Positions 59,914 to 64,000 of a stretch of DNA of 64,000 bases are shown in pieces; within the stretch, counting starts at the first letter, position 1; every line of letters starts with the position of its first letter. The DNA comes from Polytrichum commune (Eukaryota > Streptophyta > Polytrichopsida > Polytrichales > Polytrichaceae), in the NCBI GenBank assembly GCA_950295325.1, contig OX485803.1, positions 1,734,001-1,798,000 of the forward strand. The letters run 5' to 3'. The position numbers and the translations under genes were made by a program. The notes under the pieces are model-generated. The model had not been told where the DNA came from and did no database searches. It saw nothing but the letters and a program-made list of their open reading frames with translations.

Positions 59914-62900
59914 TCATTTGACCACCCATTTCATACGAGTCATAAAAGCAATGGGCCTAAAGGGGTTAAACTCTCAATGCAAATTACATTTTTGGGTGCC
60001 CTTTCTCTCAAAGTTTGGTAACTATTGAAGATCAATACTAGGTTTTGAGAACGACCCAACTAGTCAATGTGTATCTCTAATAAACATGAGAGGATGTATG
60101 TGCCATTCATGTAAGGCATATCTCAAAATGTCACAATCTAATGTTTTGGAGTTCAAACTTATTTTAGCTTGATATCCTTTACAATTGCTTTCTCCCACAC
60201 CTTTGTTTAATGTTTAACATTTGTTTAATGGACATGTAGATATGGAAGAAAAGCTTGAGACCCGACGACAAAGAAAAAGGCAAACCAAAGTTCCCTTTTT
60301 TCCGGACGTCTCGGCCTCTGTCCCAATGCAAAAAAGGGCTAGTAAACACCCAATCAAGAACATATTCACCAAATCGTGGGGTTCAAATTCGCCCCTAATA
60401 TTTTTGGAAAATGTATAATACCACCTTGATAAGGCAATGCAACACTAAACCCATGAATTTGACAACTCAAGACGAGGAACCATCTTGTGAAATAATTGAT
60501 TTTTAGATGGTTGTCAACACTCTACCGTAAAAACTCACACTTGATTGCACCCGCTCCAAGGCCTCAAATCACCAACACAAAATAATTTAAGATTATTCTA
60601 TACACTCATATGACATTTGTGGTGACAATTGCTTCAAAATGCCACCTCGTTGAACCACAAATCATATACATGTTTCCAAAATAATCAAGCACGGATTATT
60701 TTCAAACAACATTAGAATTGATGCATCATGAAGCATAACACAATGAGAAATGCCATTACAAATATTAAATAAACAACAAGGAGTTTCTCTAAACTCTTGT
60801 GGTAGCATCTTCCATTGTTGAATTCTTCTCAAAAAACTTAATTGAATGCTTGGCAAGACTAAGATTGATATTATTTCGTCAATGCAACCTGATCTACAAT
60901 TTTGTGAAAAACCTTATGAATGGTCAAAGATAGTTCCAAAATCCATCAACCTTAAACCCCCTCAACATGGATGAGGTTGCATCATGCATTAAGAGGTGTT
61001 TGTTATAAATACTAAAAATAATTTAAGTGCCATTAATGAAACACCATGCGAGGCATGTATTTGAGGGGTATATGACAATGCTTATAGTTAAGAACAAACT
61101 CCAAAAGACAAGTGTTATGATGAGATTAGGTTATGTGCTCATATTTTAACACTATTATAGGTTGATATGATTGGGAGGGCCTATTTAATCACTTAAAGAC
61201 AAATTTCAATTTGATCTTCTATAAATTTGGCATCTCGACTCCAATTTAGCACTTGAAATGACAATCTTCATGATTTATAGTTACTCGATTAGATGAGACA
61301 ACTCAAAATCCCATCCAACAACCAAAAAAATTATGTGGAGTTGGAAGTAATTGTTACATGCCATGTACCTTAACTCTCTATCACCCATAGGAACCCCACA
61401 AACTCTTTTGGGAAAAAGTGAAGGATCAACCATCTCAAACATAGGAGTGTGGGCAACACCTCAAACCAAAAATGTTTCAAAATGGCATCCAAGCTCATTA
61501 TGAGAGACACTCATCATTATGAAAATCCACCTCCAGTGTTATTTATGCCACAAAAACAATGGCCCTACCAACTACTATAATAATAACCCTTGATATCATA
61601 CTATTGTACATTTTGTTGATCATGAAGAGCAAGTCTAGAGGCTGACCCTTACATTCCACCTCGAGGACTTTTTTCAACTATGAATGTGGATCATACTCAA
61701 AGCAATCATTGTCATGAATCACCACCTCAAGGCAAAATCACCGTTGCTTACCATCCCTCAAATCATAGGCTCGCCATTGAAACTGCCAAGTGTCGACTAT
61801 CCCAATCCAAGGAGATGAAAAATTATGCCATTTTAACTCTTTATAATGTAGTTGAAAATGAGACACGTTTTGTGATGAAATGTCCCCTTTGCAACAATAT
61901 AGAGATAGGTTCCTTTCCTTATTTCAAGGTGTATTACTAGGCAATCTTTCTTCGAATTGGATCATCAAGTTGATATTAACCACTTTCTCACGGAGACCGC
62001 AATACTATGTTACTCTAGGGATTTAAGATATGCATGTTTAGTTCAAAAAAAAAAAATCTTAAATTGGACCCCTATACGGTGTCTGGTTGGGTGAGGATCA
62101 AATAACAAATACCATAAAGACACATGTTCAAAAAGAATTGGACTACATCTTTCAATTTGATCAACTACTCCACACTCAACAATGAACATAATTGGGAGGA
62201 CCTATGTATCCAACTAGAGAATCAACAAACATACACTTTGAATAACCATAAACAAATATATACGGGGGTCTGATTCTCAATCCAATTTTTGTTGAAGCTT
62301 TGTTGTAGATGTGCTAAAGCAACACAAATTCCATTGTGTGAAATCCTATCAATATAAGTTGGAGATCATGAAAAACAAACTGAATGACACCCGCATACCT
62401 TAGGCCCACTTTTATACTTGGAGCCGAGATTAAGGGCCGGCCTGAACTCTAAAAATTTGGCCCAATAGGATCACTCGGTTTCATCAAGTCCAACCCAATG
62501 GCCTTTATACTAGGGTTGGGCCCCGAACACTTACTCATCCCATGTGGCATCCTAGGTGGCACAATTTTGGCGCCAAACCTTCAGGCTGACTTGAAGAAAG
62601 CGGGACGAGCTTTTCCTTTGAATGAACTCTCAACATGTGTTGGATTGGGCTCATCTGTTGGATAATGAACATCTCTACTGTTAGTCCATAAAAGGTTAAT
62701 TCTCTTCACTACACTTCCCCCTCAAGCACATCAAAACCTAAATTTGGACCTCATCATTTTATATGTGACAAGATTGAGCCTGCAAAAATTTGATAAAAGT
62801 TGGGTTGGATCATGGCTTAATTGCACATGAATCGGGCCGGTGCTTGGGCCGGTTCCAAGCCATGTACACTCTAAACTTTGTAGTATCACACATGTGGCAA

Positions 62901-63113
62901 CCAAAGTGCACATGATATTATAGAGTTTTGTAGCATTAACATGGATGTGTGATACTATAGAATTAATGTAGCATGTGACATTATGGAATAACACTAAGGA
63001 GATGTGAGGACAATTTGAATTCGTTCTCCTGTCACCTACGCTAGTGTGGTCCACTCCACTTGGCCTTCCCTGGCGATGTGGCAGACACATGCACCAACAT
63101 TCAACAAGTGTCA

Positions 63114-63114
<1 letters not shown>
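59914..63114. other. intergenic, old repeats
   Basis: AT-rich spacer. A small ORF at 61680-61940 (+) encodes 86 residues ending with a CPLCNN motif; it is unsupported as a gene. Confidence 0.5.
62080..62405 (+). repeat. dispersed repeat R2, copy 2
   Basis: Colinear with 31930-32280: GGTGAGGATCAAATAACAAA, ACTACATCTTTCAA, CATAATTGGGAGGACCTATG, AGAATCAACAAACA and TGATTCTCAATCC blocks occur in the same order and orientation. Confidence 0.6.
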
Positions 63115-63144
<30 letters not shown>

Positions 63145-63151
63145 AAGAAGA
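63115..63151. repeat. (AAG)n microsatellite
   Basis: Twelve AAG units. The minus-strand ORF that crosses it reads as poly-Leu and is an artefact of the repeat. Confidence 0.97.
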
Positions 63152-63434
63152 CACTCCGCATGTTGACACATGACGCAATGTGAGGATGTGGGTTGACTTC
63201 TTTGGTGGTTTACATAAATGACAAATTTCGTGATATAAAAAGGAAAAATGTGACAATAAGGAATGAGATTTGAACTGTGAACATGCATTCCCTAGGGTTT
63301 CGGGATATTAGAGAGTATGTGACATTATGGGAGTTGATATTACGGAGTTTAGGGTGTATAAAGTAGGCCTGGGCCTGTTTGTCAACATCTTGATGTACTT
63401 TTAGTCCCATAATAGGCCTTTTAGCTTCCCGGAC

Positions 63435-63440
63435 TATAAA
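63435..63440 (+). promoter_or_regulatory. TATA box of the agmatine deiminase gene
   Basis: TATAAA in the context GGACTATAAATCC lies 110 bases upstream of the ATG, placing transcription start near 63465-63475. GGCCTGGGCCTG about 70 bases further upstream resembles the GGCCCA elements common in housekeeping plant promoters. Confidence 0.6.
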
Positions 63441-63525
63441 TCCAATTTCATTTCACAGACACCAAGCCCTAATTTGCGAACACCAGACTGGCAAAGCTGT
63501 TGTCGCTAGAAACCCTGAACCCTGA

Positions 63526-64000
<475 letters not shown>

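Noticed and set aside
60375-60405. GGGTTCAAATTCGCCCC resembling a tRNA T-arm
   Set aside because: No anticodon arm, D arm or acceptor complement at the right distances.
62731-63288. 185-codon minus-strand ORF with a poly-Leu run
   Set aside because: The Leu run is the (AAG)n microsatellite on the opposite strand, and the rest has no recognisable domain.

Overview
This is nuclear DNA from a land plant. Four plant-type genes with GT-AG introns can be read: a LHY/CCA1 circadian MYB factor, a TIR-NBS-LRR immune receptor, an F-box gene and the first exon of agmatine deiminase. They lie in long AT-rich spacers full of transposon remnants, MITEs and microsatellites. The receptor and F-box proteins look diverged from familiar flowering-plant versions, and the LHY coding region has no introns. 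I therefore suspect a non-flowering lineage (moss, lycophyte, fern or gymnosperm). This is inference, and the species is not identified.

Layout. 1-2527: 3' part of a decayed Ty1/copia retrotransposon (RT-RNase H, polypurine tract, 3' LTR) carrying an antisense ORF with an F-box-like stretch. 2528-5315: two minisatellites, a complete hAT-type MITE with a perfect 8-bp target duplication, and spacer. 5316-7286: dead hAT transposon. 7287-32500: gene-poor spacer containing a second copy of the MITE, nested and inverted CACTA-like MITEs, a 0.5-kb tandem array, hairpin elements and simple repeats. 32555-37140: LHY/CCA1-like gene (+) with a repeated 42-bp module upstream, a 5'UTR intron, a uORF and a 937-codon uninterrupted CDS. 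38208-43995: six-exon F-box gene (-), convergent with LHY, whose predicted ~1240-aa product has blocks resembling the AUF1/AUF2 family separated by very long disordered linkers. A ~170-bp tandem repeat lies just upstream of it. 45.4-50.8 kb: spacer. 50848-54976: four-exon TNL receptor (+). 55-63.4 kb: AT-rich spacer with one or two doubtful ORFs. 63550-end: exon 1 and part of intron 1 of agmatine deiminase (+).

The four genes do not form a functional cluster. They cover the circadian clock, ubiquitin ligase targeting, immunity and polyamine synthesis. Much of the unusual structure is repeat biology: MITEs with clean target duplications, transition-type stop codons in dead transposons, and local tandem duplications that copied splice-acceptor regions inside the F-box gene. 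Exon joins were checked by reading phase by hand. No alignments or searches were run.
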